Assembly (NCBI GenBank): GCA_014695175.1
Contig: JACJNV010000081.1
Coordinates: 1 to 34,523 of the forward strand
DNA from: Microcoleus sp. FACHB-DQ6
Lineage (GTDB): Bacteria > Cyanobacteriota > Cyanobacteriia > Cyanobacteriales > Microcoleaceae
DNA: 34,523 bases
Direction of reading: 5' to 3'
Shown: one piece after another, positions 9,902 to 18,354 of the stretch
Layout: every line of letters starts with the position of its first letter
Numbering within the stretch: the stretch's first letter is position 1
Notes under the pieces: generated by a model
What the model saw: the letters and a program-made list of their open reading frames with translations, nothing else
Told to the model about the DNA's origin: nothing
The model's database searches: none
Translations under genes and position numbers: made by a program

Positions 9902-10741
9902 ATGAGTGGACTTAATGTAACATTTACAATTCCTGAGTCGAGTAATCAAGGTTTAGAATAGTGGGAAGTATCTACGAGTTTGCGGTGTGATTCGGGATGC
10001 ACAGAAGCAGCCGCCTGAAATAGTTGCTATGTTGCGTAAAGTAAACTCTAATCTTTCTCCAGTATCAACCCTACTATAGCCATCCTCGCATCATTTGTGA
10101 ATTTCTTACTCCCGAGCGAGCGGGTTCGGGGAGGGTTGGGTGGGGTAAAAAATTTACGACTTCTGCAAGGATTTCTATATCTCAGTGTGGTTCAGTTGCC
10201 AGTATCCTCACTTTAACTGTCTCATGTACAGCATTTATTGTCGTACTACAGCGGTTAGAAGAAATTGAACAACGCTTGAAGGGAATGGAGCATAAAATAG
10301 ACCTGAGTTTTTATGCTGATTTCCGTGCGAATCTCAAATCTGCACAAAATGCCTTTACAGGAAAAATTATGATAACCGCAGAGCGTTTGAATCCAGGCTG
10401 TTTCGGGGTTGAACACAGCTCAAGCGATTTACAAAGATTACATTCTTACAGCATTTGATGATCGGATACAGCTTGCCGAGCAATATCTTTCTTCTTTGTT
10501 TTTAGCTTATTTAGGTGAAATCCTTTGCTACTTAGTGTTAGAAGAAATCGAAGTGGCACCGAATTGTATACAGAAGGAGAAAAATATTTGGCATCCCTTA
10601 GTTGTAAAATATATTGAAAAGATGTTGCTCCCTGTCGATTCCGCAGAGTGGAATAAGTTTATTGAGACACAGCCTAAAGTATTTTTACCAGAAAGGGACG
10701 GGCGATTAAATAAAATCCCAATCAAGTGGGAACAATTGTGA
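9902..10741 (+). pseudogene. Decayed gene for a cyanobacterial hypothetical membrane-associated protein
   Basis: Four pieces of one protein can be read in shifting frames. MSGLNVTFTIPESSNQGLE starts at 9902 and meets a stop at 9959-9961. GKYLRVCGVIRDAQKQPPE is read from 9963 and stops at 10077-10079. A third piece, from about 10162, has a hydrophobic stretch (SVASILTLTVSCTAFIVVL) and then LEEIEQRLKGMEHKIDLSFY. After a frameshift near 10400 comes AIYKDYILTAFDDRIQLAEQ to the stop at 10739-10741. The order (IPES motif, GGVIRD-like motif, transmembrane helix, coiled coil, helical C-terminus) matches a cyanobacterial family I remember but cannot name. About 60 nt near 10090-10150 (GAGCGAGCGGGTTCGGGGAG) does not fit and may be an insertion. 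Two frameshifts plus a stop mean it is not functional. Confidence 0.6.
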
Positions 10742-10751
10742 TATCCCATTT

Positions 10752-10874
10752 ATATCATTTCCGGTTACACTCATACATGATGTTGACGGTTGACGGTTGA
10801 CTGTTGACGCCGTGAACAGTGAACAGTGAACAGTGAACTCGAATTTACTATTCCGATGCTAACGGATTTGATAT
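10752..10874. repeat. MITE-like element, copy A
   Basis: The left end ATATCATTTCCGGTTACA (10752-10769) and right end TGCTAACGGATTTGATAT (10857-10874) are imperfect inverted repeats (13 of 18). The core consists of heptamer tandem repeats: ttgacgg-type at 10783-10810 and gtgaaca-type at 10812-10839. The same ends and the flanking motif ATTCCGATGC recur in copy B at 32324-32457. There is no coding capacity, so it would be non-autonomous. Confidence 0.6.
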
Positions 10875-11155
10875 TAGACAGGATTTCGGAGCGATGCCAG
10901 AATCGGAGGTAGTGTTCTAGTTCCTGAGATGGAGCCTTAATCCCCTTTTCAGAGGTCGTTTCTAGCAAATGTACAATTGGTTTGAGTTTCTTCCACGTCA
11001 TATTTGCAGCCGAGTTGACCGAGTAAGGCAAACGAGAATTGTCTGCCACTGAGTATCACGGTCATCTGCTGGGATTGGTTCTAAACTTCTAGCTTTGCCG
11101 CCTCTGGATACAATACCCATCTTGACTTTGGCTTTAGTATTTCCCAACAAGTCTA
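10875..11155 (-). pseudogene. Remnant of a DDE transposase (ISAzo13/IS630-like), internally deleted
   Basis: On the minus strand one frame reads LGNTKAKVKMGIVSRGGKAR, like the transposase core around the catalytic region. After a break near 11045 another frame reads MTWKKLKPIVHLLETTSEKG and then LEHYLRFWHRSE, like a transposase C-terminus. The usual terminal WDI-type residues are lost where MITE copy A begins. The middle of the enzyme is missing, so this is a dead copy. The family name is from memory of similar cyanobacterial transposases and is uncertain. Confidence 0.45.
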
Positions 11156-11294
11156 TAAATTGAAGTGATTGATTTGATAAAAAAGAACATTTGCTCTTAT
11201 GAGTGGAGTTTGACTAAAGTAAAGGCATCAAAGAAAAACGCCAGCGAACATTAACCAGTCAGCTTCAACTAGACATTCACCCGTGAGGTTTGCC

Positions 11295-11999
11295 ATGAAA
11301 TCCACTCTCTCCAACAGCGTTAACGCCAACATGAAAACCGCCAGCCATCAAAGGCCTTTACAGCTTACCCCTCAAAAACCAGAGGAAAAAGCCTTAACTC
11401 GCGGACAGCAGTTAGCAGATACCCTAGCAGCGAAAGTGGGTTCGTGGCCCTTTTTGATTGGACAGACAGTAATCCTCGCCGGGTGGGTGGGCGCGAACCT
11501 GACACCGGGCATTCCTCACTGGGATCAGCAGCCCTTCATCCTGCTCAACTTAGTATTCTCCTTTGCTTCTGCTTACACTGCACCGATTGTGTTAATGAGT
11601 CAAAACCGCCAGTCGGATGCCGAACGCCAACAAAATCTCTACAATCATCAAGTTAATCTCAAAGCCGCTCACGATGTGGTACTACTGCACGAAAAGCTCG
11701 ATCGATTAAGCCACCACATTCCTGACTTAATGGAAAAGCTCAATCAGCAACAGCAATCTGTCAGTCCCATCAAAGAGATGGTGATGCCAGCCCCCGTTAA
11801 AGCAATTACCGAAGTTAATGAAGCAGCTAAGCCGTCTGCTTCCGATGGGAAGCAGAAGGCTGAGGTTCCCATACTACTTCCCCAAGTATTTAAATCGAAC
11901 TTTGACTCATCAAAATATGCAGAAGTAATGCCAATTTTACTTCCAACTCAAAAGCCCTCAACACATTCGGTATCCGCGTCAAGCTATTTCAAGCTGTGA
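11295..11999 (+). CDS. DUF1003-domain membrane protein
   Basis: About 234 residues. The DUF1003 core (about residues 40-150) has two hydrophobic helices, one around WPFLIGQTVILAGWVGANL and one around PFILLNLVFSFASAYTAPIV, followed by the hallmark MSQNRQ..AER and a helical cytoplasmic stretch (LHEKLDRL). The C-terminal third is Pro/Lys/Ser-rich and probably disordered. The function of DUF1003 proteins is not established. I prefer the ATG at 11295 because GAGG lies 7 nt upstream of it; a GTG at 11283 in the same frame is possible. The gene precedes the CadD-like transporter on the same strand, and an operon is plausible. Confidence 0.85.
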   Translation: MKSTLSNSVNANMKTASHQRPLQLTPQKPEEKALTRGQQLADTLAAKVGSWPFLIGQTVILAGWVGANLTPGIPHWDQQPFILLNLVFSFASAYTAPIVLMSQNRQSDAERQQNLYNHQVNLKAAHDVVLLHEKLDRLSHHIPDLMEKLNQQQQSVSPIKEMVMPAPVKAITEVNEAAKPSASDGKQKAEVPILLPQVFKSNFDSSKYAEVMPILLPTQKPSTHSVSASSYFKL

Positions 12000-12141
12000 C
12001 AATCGACGTTACTAATCAGTGAATGAGAGCGTCAGTCTCCCCAATCTCTTCAGTAACATTTTTAACAAAAAAAAGCATCTACATCAATTAATCTCCGGCA
12101 CTACTCCAGGCATACTAGCATCACAATCTAGGCAGTTAGAT

Positions 12142-12867
12142 ATGAACCCCTTCATTACCGCTATTTCCACAGGTCTTACAGCTTTCGCCGCCACAAATTT
12201 AGATGATATTGTCATCTTGCTGCTGTTCTTCTCGCAAGTCAATGCTGTTTTTAGACGGCAACACATTGTTACAGGACAATATCTTGGGTTCGCAGCACTG
12301 GTGCTGCTTAGTCTTCCTAGCTTCTTTGGCTGTATGATGGTGCCGCGCCCTTGGGTGGGGATGTTGGGGTTAGTACCAATTGCCATTGGAGTCAGCCGCC
12401 TGCTAAATGGAGATACAGAGGCTGATGAGGAAAATACAGCTACAGATTCGCCTAAATCCACTATCTTTGCTAGTCTTTTATCCCCACAAACTTATAGTGT
12501 AGCTGCGGTGACATTTGCTAATGGAGGTGATAATGTGGGGATTTATGTCCCGTTGTTTGCCAACTGCACTTGGGATAGCCTGCTAGTGATTCTGAGCGTC
12601 TTTTTCTTGCTAGTGGGTGTCTGGTGTTATGTGGCGTATCAACTAACTCGCATGAGCGCGATCGCGACCCTACTTGTCCGCTACGGTAATTCCCTGGTTC
12701 CCTTCGTTCTAATGGGTCTGGGTACGCTGATCCTGCTCGATAGCCATACTCTAGAGAATCGCGGTTTAACGGTAGTTACTGTAGCTATCAGTTGCTTGTG
12801 GCTGCTGATATTGCTTAAAGACAGTTATCTATCGTTAGAGACTGCACCTAAAGTCGAAAAAATTTAG
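12142..12867 (+). CDS. CadD-like cadmium resistance / LysE-superfamily transporter
   Basis: About 241 residues from the ATG at 12142. The N-terminus FITAISTGLTAFAATNLDDI is the family hallmark (ATN.DDI in the first helix), followed by VILLLFFSQV and a second-half repeat with FANGGDNVGIYVPLF. Five or six transmembrane helices are evident. Family members move divalent metal or small cations, so cadmium specificity is only by homology. The frame is open back to a GTG at 12019, but the extra 41 residues are polar and unlike the family, so I favour the later start. It follows the DUF1003 gene, and a strong terminator directly follows its stop. Confidence 0.85.
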   Translation: MNPFITAISTGLTAFAATNLDDIVILLLFFSQVNAVFRRQHIVTGQYLGFAALVLLSLPSFFGCMMVPRPWVGMLGLVPIAIGVSRLLNGDTEADEENTATDSPKSTIFASLLSPQTYSVAAVTFANGGDNVGIYVPLFANCTWDSLLVILSVFFLLVGVWCYVAYQLTRMSAIATLLVRYGNSLVPFVLMGLGTLILLDSHTLENRGLTVVTVAISCLWLLILLKDSYLSLETAPKVEKI

Positions 12868-12887
12868 GCAAGCTAGAGTTCAAGTTT

Positions 12888-12950
12888 CCTCCACTTTGCT
12901 GAAGTTGAAAAATAAATAATTTATAACTTCAGCAAAGTGGAGGGGTTTTC
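12888..12950 (+). terminator. Intrinsic terminator after the CadD-like gene
   Basis: A perfect 19-bp stem: CCTCCACTTTGCTGAAGTT (12888-12906) pairs with AACTTCAGCAAAGTGGAGG (12925-12943) around an 18-nt A/T-rich loop, followed by GGTTTTC. It separates the CadD-like gene from the secreted-protein gene at 12991. Confidence 0.8.
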
Positions 12951-12990
12951 TAAGAACAAACTCTGATTTCTTACACAAAGGACAACAAAA

Positions 12991-13617
12991 ATGAGCAAGT
13001 TTTTCAAAGTAATTCTGGTGGCTTTAGTGCTTTTCGTAAACTTAGCTGTAGCTCAGCCTTCTTGGGCCGGCAAGGATTTCACAAAGGGGGCTGACTATGC
13101 GGAAGTGACACAGGAATTGAATCAACTTTTGTCAGCTCAGAGCGATCCTTCGACTGCGGGTTATACGCCTGAACAGTACCAACAGCGGTTGGCCGAATTG
13201 CAAATGCAGAAGTACGTGATCGAAACTGCTAAAAAGCGGGCTCAGTGCCGTAATCAAACCGGGCAAACGCTGGCAGTTTATGCGAATAAGCCGAAAAAAT
13301 TGCCCACGCAACTTTATTTCTTGGCAGCCGGTGAGATTACAGATGATGATTGGGATTGCGATGGTATTTACGTGCCAGCAGGGACTCAAGCTACTTTAGG
13401 TCCGGTGGCTGAGCCAGTTTCTTTGACTGAACCGGTTGCTATTAAGGTTGTAGATGGTACGCAGCTAATTGCTACAACGAATGCAGCAACGGGTGGTATT
13501 CAATTGAATGTTGCCCCTGCTAAAGTTTTTAAAGCGGGTGAGACAACTTGGACTTTGCCCTCGTTTTCTCAGGCTCAGATTAATGCACAAGTTCCTACGC
13601 CGGAACTGATTGATTAA
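12991..13617 (+). CDS. Secreted protein of unknown function (208 aa)
   Basis: A clear signal peptide: Lys-containing start, hydrophobic core VILVALVLFVNLAVA, and a probable cut after QPSWA (about residue 26). The mature part begins with a helical, Gln-rich segment (EVTQELNQLLSAQ, QQRLAELQMQ) and ends in an extended, probably beta-rich region with VPAGTQATLGPV. Two mature Cys (in AQCRNQ and WDCDG) might form a disulphide. I do not recognise a named family, though such short secreted proteins are common in cyanobacteria. AAAGGA precedes the ATG at good spacing. The gene is a single transcription unit bounded by terminators at 12888-12950 and 13681-13721. Confidence 0.85.
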   Translation: MSKFFKVILVALVLFVNLAVAQPSWAGKDFTKGADYAEVTQELNQLLSAQSDPSTAGYTPEQYQQRLAELQMQKYVIETAKKRAQCRNQTGQTLAVYANKPKKLPTQLYFLAAGEITDDDWDCDGIYVPAGTQATLGPVAEPVSLTEPVAIKVVDGTQLIATTNAATGGIQLNVAPAKVFKAGETTWTLPSFSQAQINAQVPTPELID

Positions 13618-13680
13618 TCCTTCTTGAGGAACGGTTAATTGTTGGGGACTTGGGAAAAAATAAAGTCCCAGGCAGAATAG

Positions 13681-13721
13681 AGGAGAGGCAATGCCACCAT
13701 TGGCGATTGTCTCTCCTTTTT
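13681..13721 (+). terminator. Intrinsic terminator after the secreted-protein gene
   Basis: AGGAGAGGCAATGCC (13681-13695) pairs with GGCGATTGTCTCTCCT (13702-13717), with small mismatches, and is followed by TTTT. It lies about 65 bp past the stop at 13617. Confidence 0.75.
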
Positions 13722-13759
13722 AGATCGCAAAAAAGCCAGAAGATGCTGGTAAAAAAAAG

Positions 13760-13957
13760 ATGGAACAGTGGACTAAAGATAAGATTAGCCAATTCACGCA
13801 TACTGCTAATAGTCAAAGCGCAATTGGTGATGATGCACGGCACGGTGTCGAGCGCAACGATCCACCCAAAGAACCTATGCCAAAATCAGAAGCAGTGGCT
13901 TTAATTAGGAATCTGCTAAAACAATGGCTTGAGTGGAAGTGCGAACAACAAAAGTAG
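13760..13957 (+). CDS. Possible small protein (65 aa), unknown
   Basis: A highly charged reading frame with an amphipathic C-terminal helix (EAVALIRNLLKQWLEWKCEQQ). No family is recognised. Support is weak: the start follows an A-rich run with no clear Shine-Dalgarno, and the ORF is short. Against a shadow ORF, it does not overlap any larger gene and its composition looks protein-like. It ends about 95 bp before the end of the convergent manC-like gene. Confidence 0.4.
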   Translation: MEQWTKDKISQFTHTANSQSAIGDDARHGVERNDPPKEPMPKSEAVALIRNLLKQWLEWKCEQQK

Positions 13958-14051
13958 AATAGTAAAGGACGACACAGATTAAGAAACGAAAGTCTGGATA
14001 AAGAGTGATTAATCCTTTGTATTCGCCTGCCCAATCTGTGCCGTACTTACA

Positions 14052-15113
14052 TTATAACAACTCTTTCAATTTATCATCTTCTCCCAACACTTTAATCACC
14101 TGTTTAATCTCCTGCGTCCTATCTTTTTTCACAATCAAAGTTACGTTGCCATCTCTGACAACTACCACATCTTCTAAACCAATGGTGACAATCACCTCGT
14201 TCTCATCGGCTGCATAGAAAATGCCGCCTTTGGTGTCAATTCCGACGTGTTTTGCTAATTCCACATTCGGTTTGTCTCCTTGCAGCAAACGACCGATCGC
14301 ATTCCAATCTCCCAAATCGTCCCAGCTAAAGCCTACGGGCAGAACACAGGCTTTTTGCGTCTTCTCCATCAGCGCGTAATCGATGCTAATCTTCGGTAAT
14401 TCGGAGTAAGCAGCGGCGCCTTTTGCTTCCAAAGCTGCCATCATTTCCGGTACATGATTTCGCAATTCTGTCAAGACTGTTCCAACTCGAAATACAAAAA
14501 TTCCGCCGTTCCAACTAAACTTGCCGCTGGCTACAAATTCTTCAGCAGTTGTGCGATCGGGCTTTTCGGTAAACCTGGCCACTCGATAGGCCGGAAAACC
14601 GGCAAAACTGCCAATTTCCTCGCCTTGTTCGATGTAGCCGTAGCCGGTGGAAGCATAACTCGGTTTTACTCCCAAAGTGGCGATCGCATCCTGATTTTTC
14701 GCCAACTCCGCCGCCGCCTCCAAAGTCTTGACAAACTCCTCGGGTTCCCCAATCCAGTGATCCGCCGGGAAAAAACCCACCACGGCATCCTCACCGTAAC
14801 GCTTGGCAGTTTCTATAGCAGTCCAGGCCACTGCCGGCGCAGTATCCCGGCCCTCGGGTTCCGCCAGCAAATTCTCAGGAGGTAACAGCGGCAACTGTTC
14901 CCGGACTCCCGCAGCCAACATTTCCGACGTTACCACCCACAAATCGTCCCAGCCGTTACCTAATGTTAAGAGTCTTTCTGCTGTAGCTTGCAGCAAACTC
15001 TTGCCGCTACCGTCGAGACTCAAAAACTGCTTGGGGCGCTGCTTGCGGCTGAGAGGCCAGAAGCGTTCGCCTTTACCGCCGGCGAGTATTACGGGAATTA
15101 AGGTTTTGGTCAT
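14052..15113 (-). CDS. Mannose-1-phosphate guanylyltransferase
   Basis: 353 residues, the length of the monofunctional enzyme without a phosphomannose-isomerase domain. It makes GDP-mannose from GTP and mannose-1-phosphate for polysaccharides and glycans. The nucleotidyltransferase signature ILAGGKGERFWPLSR (9-23) with RPKQFL follows the usual N-terminal strand. GRDTAPAV, FFPADHWI, TEKPD and FSWNGGIFVF are the expected downstream motifs. The C-terminal part (about 270-350) forms the left-handed beta-helix-like segment of the family. No obvious Shine-Dalgarno precedes the ATG. The CRISPR leader lies directly upstream, pointing away, so the two are divergently transcribed. manC would be the usual symbol but I leave it blank. 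Confidence 0.92.
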   Translation of the reverse strand: MTKTLIPVILAGGKGERFWPLSRKQRPKQFLSLDGSGKSLLQATAERLLTLGNGWDDLWVVTSEMLAAGVREQLPLLPPENLLAEPEGRDTAPAVAWTAIETAKRYGEDAVVGFFPADHWIGEPEEFVKTLEAAAELAKNQDAIATLGVKPSYASTGYGYIEQGEEIGSFAGFPAYRVARFTEKPDRTTAEEFVASGKFSWNGGIFVFRVGTVLTELRNHVPEMMAALEAKGAAAYSELPKISIDYALMEKTQKACVLPVGFSWDDLGDWNAIGRLLQGDKPNVELAKHVGIDTKGGIFYAADENEVIVTIGLEDVVVVRDGNVTLIVKKDRTQEIKQVIKVLGEDDKLKELL

Positions 15114-15468
15114 GGTTTGAAGTTTAAGGGTTCTGATCTATTTTGCTCGACAGCTTATAATTATGAAGAGAATTGTTGCTGTCTGCGGGTTTTGGGGGCT
15201 AGGTATATTTTTGGGAAAAGTGCGTCTGTTGGTGGGTGTAAAAATCGAGGGGTAAATTTTTTGGGCTGTAATCCAATTTCTGTAAGGGTTTGAGGCTAAT
15301 TCCTGGGGATAAGGGCAGACGCAATTGCTGAAACCTTTATAGGATAAGGGTTTGAGGGGTAAAGTTTAAATAGGGTATTGACAGGTCGGAGGCTGAAATG
15401 ATATTTTTGCTAATACAGACGCAAATGAACGTTGAAAACCAAATACACCAAGGCTTCTGGAACGGGCG
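15114..15468 (+). promoter_or_regulatory. CRISPR leader region with probable promoter
   Basis: This non-coding stretch separates the divergent manC-like gene from the first repeat. A promoter-like pair is visible: TTGACA at 15378-15383 and TATTTT at 15402-15407 (18-bp spacing, preceded by TGA as in an extended -10), about 60 bp before repeat 1. The region contains direct repeats: TAAGGGTTTGAGG at 15283-15295 and 15345-15357, GAGGGGTAAA at 15247-15256 and 15354-15363, and CAGACGCAA at 15316-15324 and 15416-15424 (exactly 100 bp apart). Placement as leader follows from the decayed repeat being at the other end. Confidence 0.65.
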
Positions 15469-18184
15469 GCCGGAAAATGCCTAAAACCCTATCAGGGATT
15501 GAAACCTTTGTTGAGCTGTAAAACTTCTTCTATTTTTCTGCCGGAAAATGCCTAAAACCCTATCAGGGATTGAAACTGATTGCAATCTAACGAACGAACA
15601 AGCACGAACGCCGGAAAATGCCTAAAACCCTATCAGGGATTGAAACTGGGCAGTGGCAAGAGGCCGAAGACGCCGAGAAATCGCCGGAAAATGCCTAAAA
15701 CCCTATCAGGGATTGAAACTCTGAGTTTTTCTCCGATGTGGAAATATACGGCATTCAGCCGGAAAATGCCTAAAACCCTATCAGGGATTGAAACTTTGAA
15801 TTCCTAGCACTCAGAATAAATCATCACGCCGGAAAATGCCTAAAACCCTATCAGGGATTGAAACGCACTAAGAAGGGTAATTGGCTTTATACTAAAAATG
15901 CCGGAAAATGCCTAAAACCCTATCAGGGATTGAAACTGCAATACGATACCAACAGCACCAGAAACAGTAGCGCCGGAAAATGCCTAAAACCCTATCAGGG
16001 ATTGAAACTCATGATTGATGTAGTCCTTGCAGCCACCTTAAGCGCCGGAAAATGCCTAAAACCCTATCAGGGATTGAAACAATACTGCTGAGATGATTAG
16101 CACTACTTACGGAATGGGGCCGGAAAATGCCTAAAACCCTATCAGGGATTGAAACCTTGCTGCTAAAACCTGAAAATATACTTTTTTTAGCGCCGGAAAA
16201 TGCCTAAAACCCTATCAGGGATTGAAACTACACTTGGTGTACTTATCAGATGATCCAAGTTAATACTGCCGGAAAATGCCTAAAACCCTATCAGGGATTG
16301 AAACAAGAGTATAAAAAACAATCCATCAAAAACGCGGGCTGCCGGAAAATGCCTAAAACCCTATCAGGGATTGAAACCTGTTGGTTTGTTGGGGTAATTG
16401 GTGTTGATGAATCAGGCCGGAAAATGCCTAAAACCCTATCAGGGATTGAAACGGATTGTAAAGTTTCTAGAGAAGGCCCATCAAAAGCCGGAAAATGCCT
16501 AAAACCCTATCAGGGATTGAAACCCGATATAACGCACTCGCTGACCTTTCACAAAACCAGCCGGAAAATGCCTAAAACCCTATCAGGGATTGAAACCGTT
16601 TGAGGGCTGTTGATGTGAGAGAGGGAGAATCAGGAGCCGGAAAATGCCTAAAACCCTATCAGGGATTGAAACTGGAGCTAAAAAATTATGGCACAGTGCG
16701 ACGGCTACCGCCGGAAAATGCCTAAAACCCTATCAGGGATTGAAACCTAATCATTAGACCTATTCATTAAACCTAATGAGCCGGAAAATGCCTAAAACCC
16801 TATCAGGGATTGAAACCTTGAGTGGCATTGAGCTACACCAACTAGGATAAGCCGGAAAATGCCTAAAACCCTATCAGGGATTGAAACGGGAGGAAACATT
16901 TCAGCCAGTGGCATATTTGCCAGCCGGAAAATGCCTAAAACCCTATCAGGGATTGAAACGGCTTGCGACAGCCATGACTCGCACCCTATCCCTGCCGGAA
17001 AATGCCTAAAACCCTATCAGGGATTGAAACAGGGAAACCAAGCAGCCGAGAATCAGAAGCTTTTTAGTTGGCCGGAAAATGCCTAAAACCCTATCAGGGA
17101 TTGAAACAATGCGGCATAACTCGCCGCTGGCAGCTTTTTGGCGCCGGAAAATGCCTAAAACCCTATCAGGGATTGAAACCCGGAATTTGCCAACCGATCG
17201 CGAAATTATCCACGCCGGAAAATGCCTAAAACCCTATCAGGGATTGAAACTATTTGCATTAAAAGCCGTCTGGCTGTATCTACTGCCGGAAAATGCCTAA
17301 AACCCTATCAGGGATTGAAACTTCATTGCTTGTTTCGATTTCGCTACTTTTTAGTGGAGCCGGAAAATGCCTAAAACCCTATCAGGGATTGAAACCCTGC
17401 TTCGACAGAGAGAATAGTCGTGACTCCAGAGCCGGAAAATGCCTAAAACCCTATCAGGGATTGAAACGAAAACGGCTGCGGGGATAAACCCGATCGAAGG
17501 TACGCCGGAAAATGCCTAAAACCCTATCAGGGATTGAAACTTGTTGGGTTTTGGCAAGAAACTGGGAAAGAAGGGCCGGAAAATGCCTAAAACCCTATCA
17601 GGGATTGAAACGCGAAACCAAACTTCAAACTCTGCTGGTTTGAATGCCGGAAAATGCCTAAAACCCTATCAGGGATTGAAACTTCACCCCGCAACCATCT
17701 CCCGGCATCTCTCCAACTCGCCGGAAAATGCCTAAAACCCTATCAGGGATTGAAACAATTTGATTAAATTCGAGGTTTAACGCGGTTAAATTGCCGGAAA
17801 ATGCCTAAAACCCTATCAGGGATTGAAACCAATTCCTGGCGAAGAATTTCCTTACCTGGCCCTGCCGGAAAATGCCTAAAACCCTATCAGGGATTGAAAC
17901 TCGATTTCTCTGTTGATTTCGGGTCTGACCGTGATGCCGGAAAATGCCTAAAACCCTATCAGGGATTGAAACACAGCATTGGCCCCAACAGCTCGACCGA
18001 CAAAAGGCCGGAAAATGCCTAAAACCCTATCAGGGATTGAAACCAGAATCGATTCCTATACCAACAAGATACTTCCGCCGGAAAATGCCTAAAACCCTAT
18101 CAGGGATTGAAACTTCTTGGTATGTAGCACTTGTTTTTTCTATTACGCCGGAAAATGCCTAAATCCCTATCTAGGGCTTGAAAC
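15469..18184 (+). CRISPR. CRISPR array, 38 repeats / 37 spacers
   Basis: The 37-bp repeat starts GCCGGAAAATGCC, has CCCTATCAGGG in the centre (a 4-bp hairpin) and ends GGGATTGAAAC. The first repeat is 15469-15505; subsequent ones are essentially identical up to 18077-18113. Spacers range from 33 to 40 bp. The terminal repeat at 18147-18184 has decayed: one substitution on each side of the hairpin and a one-base insertion, making 38 bp. Decay at the right end and the ATTGAAAC 3' end (the typical 8-nt crRNA handle) both indicate transcription left to right with the leader at 15114-15468. The repeat style is that of class 1 systems in cyanobacteria (type I or III), but no cas gene is in the window, so the type cannot be fixed. 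Open frames running through the array are artefacts of the stop-free repeat. Confidence 0.98.
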
Positions 18185-18336
18185 AGAAGCGGGATGGGAA
18201 GATCGACGATCGCACTCAGAAACCGGGTTTTTTTGCTAGCATACTTCCGAACTCGTACAAACGGCAAAAAACCCACCTTCTTTGATTTTGATGCCTATTC
18301 CTCTTAAGATCTTCAAAACTCAGCCGCAATTAACCC

Positions 18337-18354
18337 AAAACCCTATCAGGGATT
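18337..18354 (+). repeat. Isolated 18-bp piece of the CRISPR repeat
   Basis: AAAACCCTATCAGGGATT is identical to the central part of the array repeat, in the same orientation, about 150 bp past the last repeat. Its hairpin (18341-18351) is followed by ATTTTTT, so on the plus strand it could act as a weak terminator for the array transcript. On the minus strand it encodes the last residues and TGA stop of the serine protease. Confidence 0.7.

Noticed and set aside
10771-11049. A 92-residue minus-strand ORF as an intact gene
   Set aside because: Its N-terminal part matches only a transposase C-terminus, while its C-terminal end is heptamer repeat translated by chance; it is a remnant, not a gene.
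12019-12141. N-terminal extension of the CadD-like transporter from a GTG start
   Set aside because: The 41 extra residues are polar and unlike the family's start; the ATG at 12142 begins the first transmembrane helix properly.
15114-15468. Possible hidden cas gene or small protein in the leader
   Set aside because: No frame has a start and protein-like content; only repeated motifs and a promoter are visible.
15580-18162. Open reading frames across the CRISPR array encoding repeated peptides such as MPKTLSGIET and AGKCLKPYQGLK
   Set aside because: They arise because two frames of the repeat lack stops. Frame changes at every spacer of different length, and no start or ribosome site is consistent.
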